Source of the DNA: Aquipseudomonas alcaligenes
Lineage (GTDB): Bacteria; Pseudomonadota; Gammaproteobacteria; Pseudomonadales; Pseudomonadaceae
Direction of reading: 5' to 3'
Assembly: GCF_003205495.1 (NCBI RefSeq)
Contig: NZ_QJRX01000004.1
Location: 115,164 to 179,163 of the forward strand
DNA length: 64,000 nucleotides
The position numbers and the translations under genes are program-made. This document shows, one piece after another, positions 16,962 to 26,518 of this stretch (the first letter of the stretch is position 1; each line of letters opens with the position of its first letter). The notes under the pieces are model-generated. The model was given only the letters and a program-made list of their open reading frames with translations. It was not told the origin of the DNA and did not search any database.

Positions 16962-19736
16962 TCAGCTCAGCTTGGCGATCAGCTCACGTGCTTCCTGCTG
17001 CTGCCCCTCGTTACCCTCGGCGATCACTTCGTCGAGAATATCGCGGGCGCCCTCACTGTCGCCCATGTCGATGTAGGCACGTGCCAGATCCAGCTTGGTG
17101 GCGGTCTCGTCGGTACCCGAGAGGAAGTCGAAATCGTCGTCCACATCCAGCCCCGCTGCGCTAGAGGAAGCCTCCGGCCGAGCAGCCGGCAGCTCGTCGG
17201 CCAGACCGCCACTGAGCTCATTCAGCTCGGCGGAAACCTCGTCCAGCTGGGCGGCGAAGCTGTCCGCCACCGGAGCAGCGGGCGCCTCGTCGGCCAGCGA
17301 CAAATCGAAGTCGGCCGGCATCTCCAGCTCGACCTCGGCAGCCGGCGCGATCGGCTCGTCATCCAGGCTGAGCATGAAATCATCTTCGGCAAAAGCAGCC
17401 GGCTTGCTCTCGGCCTCCAGGTCCAGACTGAAGTCGGCCAGATCGTCGCCCAGGGACAGGCTCTCAGCGGCAGCATCTCCGCCCAGGTCCAGATCGAAAT
17501 CCATGTCGCTGGCAACAGTGCTGGCCGGAGCTGCCGGGGCGTCGAAGTCGAGGCCGGCATCCAGCTCCAGATCGTCCAACGTTGCCTCGGCAGCCGGAGT
17601 GCTCTGCGCAGTCGGCTCGTCCAGATTGACGTCCAGCTCGTCCAGGCTCAGATCGAAGGCATCATCCAGATCAGCGGCAGCAGGCTGCGGCGACGCCGGC
17701 TCGTCAAGCGTCAGGTCATCCAGGCTGAAGCTGTCCAGCTCATCGGCAGCAGCGACTGCGGCACCGCCAGCCAGGGCCGCTGCAGCCATCGCCGGATACT
17801 TGGCCTTGAGCTGGTCGACGGCACCGGCGGAGCCACCGATCTCGCGCAGTTCCTGCTCCTGGCGGGCAAAACCGTCACGGTCACCCAGCTCGGCGTAGAC
17901 CTCCATCAGCTTCAGGCGCAGGTCGCCGCGCTGCGGCTCGTCATTGATCGCATTGTGCAGCAGCTCGGCAGCCTGACTGAACTTGCCGTAGGCGATGTAG
18001 ATATCGGCCTCGCCCAGCGCATCGGCGGTCTGCGGCGCGACGCGCTCTTCAGCCTGACCACGGATTGCAGACTGGTCGGCAGCATCATCGAGCCCGGCAA
18101 AGCTGTCGTCCGGCAGGTCCATGTCGGAGGCAAAGGCGTCATCGCCCTGCTCGGCAGAAAGACTGTTCTGTAGCTCGGCCTCTTTCATCGCGTTACGGCG
18201 CGACAGCACCATCAGACCAATCAGCAGCGCCAGCAGCACACCGCCGCCAGCAGCACCGAGCAGCATGGGATTGGCCAGCAGCTGATCAAGCATGCCCTGC
18301 GGCTCCGACTCCTTGACCACAGGCTTGGTAACCGGCTTGGCAGGCTGCTCGGGCTTGGCAGCGGCCGGCTTGGCCGGCTGGGGAGCCGGCGCCTGCGCGG
18401 CAGGCTTGGCTGGCTCGACCTTGGGCGCCGGCTCTTCGTAGTTGAAATCGGTGGCAGCGGGCTTCTCGACCGGCTTCACCTCGGCGGGCTTGGCCTCGGC
18501 AACCGGAGCAGCCGGCTTGACCTCCTGCGGCTTGGCCTCAGCGGAAGGCGCGGCCGCAGCCTGGCCCTGCTTGGCCAGGTCGGCCTGCAGCTTGGCCAGC
18601 TGGCTATCCTTGAGTTCGAGCAGGCGCTGCGCCTTGTCGAGCTGGCTCTGCAGGTCGCCCAGGCGGCTTTTCAGCTCTTCGTTTTCGCGACGCGTGGAGT
18701 CCAGGCTTTCCTTGGTGACGGCCAGCTGGTCATTGAGCGCCTTGCTATCGCCCTTGCCCTTCTCGGTACCGGCAGTTGACTTACCACTGTCGGCGGAAAC
18801 CAGCTTCAGGCTGTCCTTGGCCTCGGCCTTGGCCGGCGCCGCACCGGCGCTGTCACGCTTGGTGGCATCCAGCTGGCGGGAAGAACTGGCGGCGACGCTG
18901 CGCCCCTCACGCCAGGCGGCATTCTGCTCGGCGACCTGGGCCAGGGCTTCGGCCTGGCTGCGGCTCTTGATCTGCGCATCGGTAGGCAGGCGCAGCACCT
19001 GGCCACTCTTCAGACGGTTGATATTGCCGCCGATGAAGGCATTAGGGTTGAGCTCCTGAATGGCCAGCATGGCCTGGTGCACGCTACCGCCCTGGCGACT
19101 GCTCTGGGCGATTTCCCACAGGGTGTCGCTGGAAGTGGTCTTGTACTGATCGGCTGCAGCCTTCACCGGAGCCGCCGGGGCCGGAGCAGCCGGAGCGACT
19201 GGCGCGGCCGGGCGAGCCGGGGCACTGGCGCTGGGGGTAACCGGGCGCGGAGTGGGCGCCGCAGCCTGCGGGCGGGGTGCCGGTGCAGCGGCTACCGGCA
19301 GGCTCGGCGCAGTGGTCAGCGCCGGAGTGGGGGAATACAGCGGCGGATCGAGCAGCAGGGTGTACTCGCGCAGCAGCCGGCCATTCGGCCACAGCACTTC
19401 GACGAGGAAGTTGACGTAGGGCTCGCGCACCGGCTTGGTAGAGGTGATGCGAATCACGCTCTTGCCGTTGGGCTTGATGATCGGCGTGAACTTGAGATCG
19501 GTCAGGAAGTACTGGCGATCGACACCGGCCTTGTTGAACTCCTCGGCCGAGGCAAGCGCCGGGATCACCTCACCGGGTGCCAGATCGCGCACTTCGAGCA
19601 GCTCGATCTCCGCCACCAGCGGCTGGCTCAGCGAGGACTGCAGGTCGATCTCCCCCAGCCCCAGCGCATGTGCCGTACCGGAAGTCAGCGCGGAAGCAGC
19701 CGCAATTGCCAGCACCAGTTTGCGAACCCGAACCAT
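16962..19736 (-). CDS. fimV: Polar hub/peptidoglycan-binding motility protein FimV
   Basis: A 924-residue protein. A signal peptide covers 1-25 (TAHA-LGLGEI). The FimV N-terminal domain (about 25-135: LSQPLVAEIELLEV, INFLVEVLWP-like) is followed by a Pro/Ala linker and a LysM domain at about 195-252 (SSDTLWEIA, then LKSGQVLRLP). A coiled coil lies at about 320-385, a membrane segment at about 485-505, and a very acidic Asp/Leu-repeat cytoplasmic part contains TPR-like helices (560-640). The FimV C-terminal TPR closes the protein (LDLARAYIDMGDSEGARDIL). FimV organises the pole for type IV pili and twitching; in P. aeruginosa it also supports T2SS and cAMP signalling. The acidic repeats vary in length between species. 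Confidence 0.96.
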   Translation of the reverse strand: MVRVRKLVLAIAAASALTSGTAHALGLGEIDLQSSLSQPLVAEIELLEVRDLAPGEVIPALASAEEFNKAGVDRQYFLTDLKFTPIIKPNGKSVIRITSTKPVREPYVNFLVEVLWPNGRLLREYTLLLDPPLYSPTPALTTAPSLPVAAAPAPRPQAAAPTPRPVTPSASAPARPAAPVAPAAPAPAAPVKAAADQYKTTSSDTLWEIAQSSRQGGSVHQAMLAIQELNPNAFIGGNINRLKSGQVLRLPTDAQIKSRSQAEALAQVAEQNAAWREGRSVAASSSRQLDATKRDSAGAAPAKAEAKDSLKLVSADSGKSTAGTEKGKGDSKALNDQLAVTKESLDSTRRENEELKSRLGDLQSQLDKAQRLLELKDSQLAKLQADLAKQGQAAAAPSAEAKPQEVKPAAPVAEAKPAEVKPVEKPAATDFNYEEPAPKVEPAKPAAQAPAPQPAKPAAAKPEQPAKPVTKPVVKESEPQGMLDQLLANPMLLGAAGGGVLLALLIGLMVLSRRNAMKEAELQNSLSAEQGDDAFASDMDLPDDSFAGLDDAADQSAIRGQAEERVAPQTADALGEADIYIAYGKFSQAAELLHNAINDEPQRGDLRLKLMEVYAELGDRDGFARQEQELREIGGSAGAVDQLKAKYPAMAAAALAGGAAVAAADELDSFSLDDLTLDEPASPQPAAADLDDAFDLSLDELDVNLDEPTAQSTPAAEATLDDLELDAGLDFDAPAAPASTVASDMDFDLDLGGDAAAESLSLGDDLADFSLDLEAESKPAAFAEDDFMLSLDDEPIAPAAEVELEMPADFDLSLADEAPAAPVADSFAAQLDEVSAELNELSGGLADELPAARPEASSSAAGLDVDDDFDFLSGTDETATKLDLARAYIDMGDSEGARDILDEVIAEGNEGQQQEARELIAKLS

Positions 19737-19890
19737 AGTGTAATCCCTTGTTTTATCTTTTTTTCTCGTTGCACGAGAGGATTTTGAAGCGCGCTGCCTG
19801 CACCCGCCCAGAGGCGACTCCCCGCCAGCGAACTACCAAACCAGTATTGCCAAGCTAGAATAAATCTTCAAATTTGGGGCTAAGTATCTT
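19737..19890. promoter_or_regulatory. Intergenic region upstream of fimV
   Basis: 154 bp, more AT-rich than its surroundings, between the stop of the Asd-like gene and fimV. It should hold the fimV promoter on the minus strand. No ORF, and no strong -10/-35 pair that I would commit to. Confidence 0.4.
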
Positions 19891-20895
19891 TTACAGATAG
19901 TGTTTTATCAACAACTCGCCAATTTGCACAGCATTGAGCGCAGAGCCTTTTCGCACGTTATCTGACGCAATCCACAAATTAAGCTCGGCAGGGTCGTCCA
20001 GGCCAGCACGCAAGCGCCCAACATACAGTTCATCCTGGCCCACCGCATCCCCGACGACAGTCGGATAATCCCCCTCCTCCACCAGCTCGATACCCGCCTG
20101 CCGCCCCAGCAGTGCGGCAACTTCCTTTATATCCACCGCCTCTGCGGTTTCCAGGGAGACGGCCAGGCTGTCGCCGAAGAACACCGGCGCCACACAACAG
20201 GTGACCGCCACTTTCAGCCCCGAGACGCCCAGCACCCGCTTCAGCTCATCAGCCATCCGCCGCTCCAGCCGGGCATGACCACCCTCCCCCGACTCGCCAA
20301 CCCGAGCCAGCAGGTTGAACGCCACCTGGCGATCGAACAGCTGCGGCTCCAGCGGGCGCATGTTGAGCAGCTCGGTGGTCTGCCGCGCCAGCTCGCTGAC
20401 CCCGGCGCGCCCCAGGGTGGAAACGGCCAGGACCGCATTCAGGGTGATCTTGCGCAAGCCGGGCCGGTCGCGCAGCGGTGCCAGCACGGCAGCCAGGGCG
20501 GTGGCGGCCGGCGCCGGACTGGACAGCAGATAGGGCGCACTGGCACCAGCCAGCGCCTCGGCGTTGGCTTCGGGAACGACCGGCAATGCCTGCTCCAGGG
20601 TGCCACTCAGGTCGATCACCGAACAGCCGGCCGCCTGGGCCTTGGCGGCGTACTGGCGGCTGACCTCCTCGCCGGCGGCGAAGAACGCCAGGCGCACCTG
20701 GCTGAAGTCGAACCCGTCCAGCTCGCGCACCCGCAGGTTCTTGCCGCGGAAAGGCACGGACTGCCCCGCGGAATCGCCGCCCGCCAACAGATGCAGGCTG
20801 CCGAGCGGGAACTCGCGCTCCTCCAGCAACTGCACCAGGGTTTCGCCGACGGTGCCGGTGGCGCCGATCACGGCGATATCGAGGGTCTTGGACAT
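19891..20895 (-). CDS. USG-1-like aspartate-semialdehyde dehydrogenase paralogue lacking the catalytic Cys
   Basis: A 334-residue homologue of aspartate-semialdehyde dehydrogenase. A Rossmann N-terminus (IAVIGATGTVGETL) and the C-terminal LNLWIASDNVRKGSALNAVQI are typical of the family. The position that carries the nucleophilic Cys in active enzymes (an SNPNCTT- or GNCT-like motif) reads LLSSPAPAATAL. The usual GH of the RVPV...GH motif reads VAPVFFGDS. It is therefore probably non-catalytic, like USG-1. It follows the true asd gene after a terminator. Databases often name it 'asd'; I would not. Confidence 0.85.
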   Translation of the reverse strand: MSKTLDIAVIGATGTVGETLVQLLEEREFPLGSLHLLAGGDSAGQSVPFRGKNLRVRELDGFDFSQVRLAFFAAGEEVSRQYAAKAQAAGCSVIDLSGTLEQALPVVPEANAEALAGASAPYLLSSPAPAATALAAVLAPLRDRPGLRKITLNAVLAVSTLGRAGVSELARQTTELLNMRPLEPQLFDRQVAFNLLARVGESGEGGHARLERRMADELKRVLGVSGLKVAVTCCVAPVFFGDSLAVSLETAEAVDIKEVAALLGRQAGIELVEEGDYPTVVGDAVGQDELYVGRLRAGLDDPAELNLWIASDNVRKGSALNAVQIGELLIKHYL

Positions 20896-20957
20896 CGGAA
20901 AGCCTTCTGGGAATAGCGAATGGCCGGCACTCTACCCGCACGGCGCAGAAAATAAAA

Positions 20958-20980
20958 AGGGCCGGTCATGGACCGGCCCT
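20958..20980 (-). terminator. Intrinsic terminator of asd
   Basis: Perfect 10-bp arms AGGGCCGGTC and GACCGGCCCT with a 3-nt loop. On the minus strand a T-rich tract follows. It lies just after the asd stop at 20999. Confidence 0.85.
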
Positions 20981-20998
20981 CTGGCGCAACACGCGCGA

Positions 20999-22111
20999 TC
21001 AGCGCTCCAGCAGGATGCGCAGCATGCGCCGCAGCGGCTCAGCCGCACCCCACAACAGCTGGTCGCCGACGGTGAAGGCGCCGAGGTACTGCGAGCCCAT
21101 GTTGAGCTTGCGCAGGCGGCCGACCGGTACGCTCAGGGTGCCGGTGACGGCGGTCGGGCCGAGGTCGCGGATGCTCGCCTCGCGGGTGTTCGGCACCAGC
21201 TTGACCCAGGGGTTGTGCTGGCTGATCAGGCCCTCGATGTCGGCCATCGGCACGTCCTTGTTCAGCTTGATGGTCAGCGCCTGGCTGTGGCAACGCATGG
21301 CGCCGATGCGCACGCACAGGCCGTCCACCGGAATCGGGCTCTTGATCCGGCCGAGGATCTTGTTGGTCTCGGCCTGGCCCTTCCACTCCTCGCGGCTCTG
21401 GCCGTTGGGCAGCTCCTTGTCGATGTAGGGGATCAGGCTGCCGGCCAGCGGCACGCCGAAGTTGTCCACCGGGAAGCCTTCGCCACGCATGGTCTCGGCG
21501 ACCTTGCGGTCGATGTCGAGGATGGCGCTAGCCGGGTTGGCCAGGTCATCGGCCACCGCGCCGTGGATGGCGCCCATCTGCTTGATCAGCTCGCGCATAT
21601 TCTGCGCCCCTGCTCCGCTCGCAGCCTGGTAGGTCATGGCACTCATCCACTCGACCAGACCGGCTTCGTACAGGCCGCCCAGGGCCATCAGCATCAGGCT
21701 GACGGTGCAGTTGCCGCCGATGTAGTTTTTGGTGCCGGCGTCCAGCGACTGGTCGATCACCTTGCGGTTGACCGGGTCCAGCACGATGACCGAGTCATCG
21801 GCCATGCGCAGGCTGGAGGCCGCGTCGATCCAGTAGCCGTTCCAGCCGGCTTCGCGCAGCTTGGGGAAGACTTCGTTGGTGTAGTCGCCGCCCTGGCAGG
21901 TCAGGATCACGTCGAGGCTCTTCAGCTCGTCGATGCTGTAGGCATCCTTCAGCGCAGCGACGTCCTTGCCAATCGCCGGGCCCTGGCCGCCGACATTGGA
22001 GGTGGTGAAGAACACCGGCTCGATCAGGTCGAAGTCACGCTCTTCCAGCATGCGCTGCATGAGCACGGAACCGACCATACCGCGCCAACCGATCAGACCT
22101 ACACGTTTCAT
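20999..22111 (-). CDS. asd: Aspartate-semialdehyde dehydrogenase
   Basis: A 370-residue enzyme of the Gram-negative type. It starts [20 protein letters not shown] (NADP-binding) and has nucleophile Cys in [28 protein letters not shown], and [16 protein letters not shown] with the catalytic His. It reduces aspartyl phosphate to the semialdehyde, the branch point to lysine, threonine and methionine. It is 53 bp downstream of leuB on the same strand. Confidence 0.97.
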   Translation of the reverse strand: MKRVGLIGWRGMVGSVLMQRMLEERDFDLIEPVFFTTSNVGGQGPAIGKDVAALKDAYSIDELKSLDVILTCQGGDYTNEVFPKLREAGWNGYWIDAASSLRMADDSVIVLDPVNRKVIDQSLDAGTKNYIGGNCTVSLMLMALGGLYEAGLVEWMSAMTYQAASGAGAQNMRELIKQMGAIHGAVADDLANPASAILDIDRKVAETMRGEGFPVDNFGVPLAGSLIPYIDKELPNGQSREEWKGQAETNKILGRIKSPIPVDGLCVRIGAMRCHSQALTIKLNKDVPMADIEGLISQHNPWVKLVPNTREASIRDLGPTAVTGTLSVPVGRLRKLNMGSQYLGAFTVGDQLLWGAAEPLRRMLRILLER

Positions 22112-22132
22112 AACACTCGTACCTCGATAAGC

Positions 22133-22157
22133 AGCCCCGCCCTAGCGTGGCGGGGCT
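22133..22157 (-). terminator. Hairpin between leuB and asd
   Basis: Perfect 9-bp arms AGCCCCGCC (22133-22141) and GGCGGGGCT (22149-22157) with a 7-nt loop, just past the leuB stop. There is no T run on the minus strand, so it may be a processing or attenuation hairpin rather than a full terminator. Confidence 0.45.
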
Positions 22158-22164
22158 GGAAAGA

Positions 22165-23247
22165 TTACAGGCTGCGCAGCGCCTCGACTACGGCATCACC
22201 CATGGCGGCGGTACCGACCTTGGTCTTGCCTTCCGACCAGATGTCGCCGGTGCGCAGGCCCTGATCCAGCACCTTGCTCACGGCCAGCTCGATCGCATCG
22301 GCGGCGGCGGACTGGTTGAAGCTGTAACGCAGCATCATCGACACCGAGAGAATGGTCGCCAGCGGGTTGGCGATGCCTTTGCCGGCGATGTCCGGCGCCG
22401 AACCGTGGCAGGGCTCGTACATGCCCTTGTTGTTGGCGTCCAGAGAGGCCGACGGCAGCATGCCGATGGAGCCGGTGAGCATGGAGGCCTCGTCCGAGAG
22501 GATGTCGCCGAACATGTTGTCGGTGACGATCACATCGAACTGCTTGGGCGCGCGCACCAGCTGCATGGCGGCGTTGTCCACGTACATGTGGCTCAACTCG
22601 ACCTGCGGGTAGTCCTTGGCCACTTCCTCGACCACGGCGCGCCACAGCTGGCTGGAGGCCAGCACGTTGGCCTTGTCCACCGAGCACAGCTTCTTGCCCC
22701 GCACCATGGCCATGTCGAAGCCGACCTTAGCGATGCGGCGGATCTCGCTTTCGCTGTACGGCAGGGTGTCGTAGGCCATGCGCTCGCCGTTTTCCAGCAC
22801 CTTGCTCTCGCGCGGCTGACCGAAGTAGATGCCACCGGTCAGCTCGCGGACGATGAGGATGTCCAGGCCAGCCACCACTTCCGGCTTGAGGCTGGAGGCC
22901 TCGGCCAGTTGCGGGTAGAGGATGGCCGGACGCAGGTTGCCGAACAGGCCCAGCTGCGAGCGGATCTTCAGCAGGCCGCGCTCCGGGCGGATGGCCGGGT
23001 CGATGGTGTCCCACTTCGGCCCGCCAACGGCGCCAAGCAGCACGGCATCAGCGGCACGCGCCTTGGCCAGGGTCTCGTCGGCCAGCGGCACGCCGTAGCG
23101 ATCGATGGCGGCGCCACCCAGGTCATCGAAGGACAGCTCGAAACCGAGGCTGTACTTGTCATTGGCCAGGTTCAGCACCTTGACCGCCTCGGCCATGATT
23201 TCCGGGCCGATGCCGTCGCCGGGGAGAACCAGAATCTGCTTGCTCAT
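22165..23247 (-). CDS. leuB: 3-isopropylmalate dehydrogenase
   Basis: A 360-residue member of the isocitrate/isopropylmalate dehydrogenase family. [18 protein letters not shown] starts the protein; [25 protein letters not shown] and [18 protein letters not shown] are substrate- and NAD-binding regions. It oxidatively decarboxylates 3-isopropylmalate in leucine synthesis. The ATG at 23247 follows AAGGA; a TTG two codons upstream is less likely. Last gene of leuC-leuD-leuB. Confidence 0.97.
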   Translation of the reverse strand: MSKQILVLPGDGIGPEIMAEAVKVLNLANDKYSLGFELSFDDLGGAAIDRYGVPLADETLAKARAADAVLLGAVGGPKWDTIDPAIRPERGLLKIRSQLGLFGNLRPAILYPQLAEASSLKPEVVAGLDILIVRELTGGIYFGQPRESKVLENGERMAYDTLPYSESEIRRIAKVGFDMAMVRGKKLCSVDKANVLASSQLWRAVVEEVAKDYPQVELSHMYVDNAAMQLVRAPKQFDVIVTDNMFGDILSDEASMLTGSIGMLPSASLDANNKGMYEPCHGSAPDIAGKGIANPLATILSVSMMLRYSFNQSAAADAIELAVSKVLDQGLRTGDIWSEGKTKVGTAAMGDAVVEALRSL

Positions 23248-23260
23248 GCTCAATCCTTAA

Positions 23261-23908
23261 TCACTTGATCGCGCCGAACAGCCAGGGGCTGCTCTGCTGG
23301 TGTTTGGCTTCGAAGGCCCTGATCGCCTCCTGGTCCTGCAGGGTCAGGCCGATGTCGTCCAGGCCGTTGAGCAGGCAGTGCTTGCGGAAGGCATCGACCT
23401 CGAAGCGGTACTGCTTGCCGTCCGGGCGGGTCACGGTCTGCGCCGCCAGGTCGACGGTCAGCTGGTAGCCCTCGGTGGCCTCGCACTGGGCGAACAGCTC
23501 GTCGACTTCTGCATCCTTGAGGATGATCGGCAGCAGACCGTTCTTGAAGCTGTTGTTGAAGAAGATGTCGGCGAAGCTCGGCGCGATCACGGTACGGAAG
23601 CCGTACTCGTCCAGCGCCCAGGGCGCGTGCTCACGGCTCGAGCCGCAGCCGAAGTTCTCGCGGGCCAGCAGTACGCTGGCGCCCTGGTAGCGCGGGAAAT
23701 TGAGCACGAAGTCCTGATTCACCGGGCGCTGGGAGCAGTCCTGGTTGGGCTGGCCGACATCCAGGTAGCGCCACTCGTCGAACAGGTTGGGACCGAAGCC
23801 GGTGCGCTTGATCGATTTGAGGAACTGCTTGGGGATGATCTGGTCGGTGTCGACGTTGGCGCGATCCAGCGGGCAGACCAGGCCGGTGTGTTGGGTAAAG
23901 GCTTTCAT
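23261..23908 (-). CDS. leuD: 3-isopropylmalate dehydratase small subunit
   Basis: A 215-residue swivel domain of isopropylmalate isomerase. It starts [20 protein letters not shown], then [11 protein letters not shown], and has the active-site loop [15 protein letters not shown]. It forms a heterodimer with LeuC. The frame extends upstream into leuC but the ATG at 23908, 11 bp after the leuC stop, matches the family length. Confidence 0.97.
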   Translation of the reverse strand: MKAFTQHTGLVCPLDRANVDTDQIIPKQFLKSIKRTGFGPNLFDEWRYLDVGQPNQDCSQRPVNQDFVLNFPRYQGASVLLARENFGCGSSREHAPWALDEYGFRTVIAPSFADIFFNNSFKNGLLPIILKDAEVDELFAQCEATEGYQLTVDLAAQTVTRPDGKQYRFEVDAFRKHCLLNGLDDIGLTLQDQEAIRAFEAKHQQSSPWLFGAIK

Positions 23909-23919
23909 CTCAGTATTCC

Positions 23920-25347
<1,428 letters not shown>

Positions 25348-25461
25348 TTGCTTATGTCCTCGATCAGGTCATGTGCGGAGCGAGGGCTGATAACCCTTCT
25401 GCTGATGGGGCGATCCTAGGGATTCGGCTCGAATAACTCCAATTCATATTTTTTATTCCAA

Positions 25462-25480
25462 GCATTCCTGATCGGAATGC
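25462..25480. promoter_or_regulatory. LysR-type operator candidate between leuC and the LysR gene
   Basis: A perfect inverted repeat GCATTCC-TGATC-GGAATGC, containing a T-N11-A core. It lies 46 bp before the LysR start codon and 115 bp before the leuC start, inside an AT-rich stretch. The position and form fit a LysR-type recognition site controlling both genes; binding is inferred. Confidence 0.6.
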
Positions 25481-25525
25481 AATGCGCTATAAGACCGACA
25501 ATCACCGAGCCGAGCGCAGACACCC

Positions 25526-26404
25526 ATGGACCTGGCCAACCTCAACGCCTTCATCGCCATCGCCGAAGCCGGCAGCTTCTCCGAGGCGGCCGAGCGCCTG
25601 CACCTGACCCAACCAGCGGTGAGCAAGCGCATCGCCGGCCTGGAGCAGCAGCTCGACGTGCGCCTGTTCGACCGCCTGGGCCGCGAGGTGAACCTGACCG
25701 AGGCCGGACGCGCCCTGCTGCCGCGGGCCTACCAGATCCTCAATGTGCTGGACGACACCCGCCGCGCCCTGACCAATCTCAATGGCGAAGTCAGCGGCCG
25801 CCTGACCCTGGCCACCAGCCACCATATCGGCCTGCACCGCCTGCCGCCGCTGCTGCGGGCCTTCACCCGCCAGCATCCGCAGGTAGCCCTGGATATCCAG
25901 TTCCTCGACTCCGAGGTGGCCTACGAGGAGATTCTCCACGGCCGCGCCGAGCTGGCGGTGATCACCCTGGCCCCGGAGACCCGCGAGCCGGTGCACGCGG
26001 TGCCGGTGTGGGACGACCCGCTGGACTTCGTCGCCGCCCCCGAGCACCCGCTGGCGCGCAACGGCGCGGTGACCCTGGCCGACGTGGCGCTGCACCCGGC
26101 GGTGTTCCCCGGCGGCAACACCTTCACCCATCACATCGTCAACAACCTGTTCGCCGCCCAGGGGCTGGCGCCCAACATCGGCATGAGCACCAACTACCTG
26201 GAGACGATCAAGATGATGGTCTCCATCGGCCTGGCCTGGAGCGTGCTGCCGCGCACCATGCTCGACGACCAGGTGGTGCGCCTGCCGCTGCCGGGCATCC
26301 AGCTGCAGCGGCGCCTCGGCTACATCCTGCATAGGGAACGAACCCTGTCCAACGCGGCCAAAGCCTTCATGGCCCTGCTCGACCAGCAACGCCGCTTGCC
26401 TTGA
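25526..26404 (+). CDS. LysR-family transcriptional regulator divergent from leuCDB
   Basis: A 292-residue protein. An N-terminal winged HTH is present (LNAFIAIAEAGSFSEAAERL, HLTQPAVSKRIAGLE). The effector domain at about 90-290 has LTLATSHHIGLHRLPPLLRAF. Divergent placement and the palindrome suggest it controls the leucine genes, perhaps in response to an isopropylmalate-pathway intermediate. The family is certain; target and effector are inferred. Confidence 0.9.
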   Translation: MDLANLNAFIAIAEAGSFSEAAERLHLTQPAVSKRIAGLEQQLDVRLFDRLGREVNLTEAGRALLPRAYQILNVLDDTRRALTNLNGEVSGRLTLATSHHIGLHRLPPLLRAFTRQHPQVALDIQFLDSEVAYEEILHGRAELAVITLAPETREPVHAVPVWDDPLDFVAAPEHPLARNGAVTLADVALHPAVFPGGNTFTHHIVNNLFAAQGLAPNIGMSTNYLETIKMMVSIGLAWSVLPRTMLDDQVVRLPLPGIQLQRRLGYILHRERTLSNAAKAFMALLDQQRRLP

Positions 26405-26518
26405 CGGCAAAACTGCGGCTAACGTGAGGACATAACGATAAAAAAGACGCCTGCATGCCGCTCCAGCGCCCCTTCCCACCAGGTGGCGAGGCCGTGCCGA
26501 GCGCCGGACGAGAACGCG

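Noticed and set aside
17000..18500. Repetitive acidic and Pro/Ala tracts in fimV as a frameshifted or broken gene
   Set aside because: The frame is continuous to a typical FimV C-terminus. Such low-complexity tracts are normal for this family.
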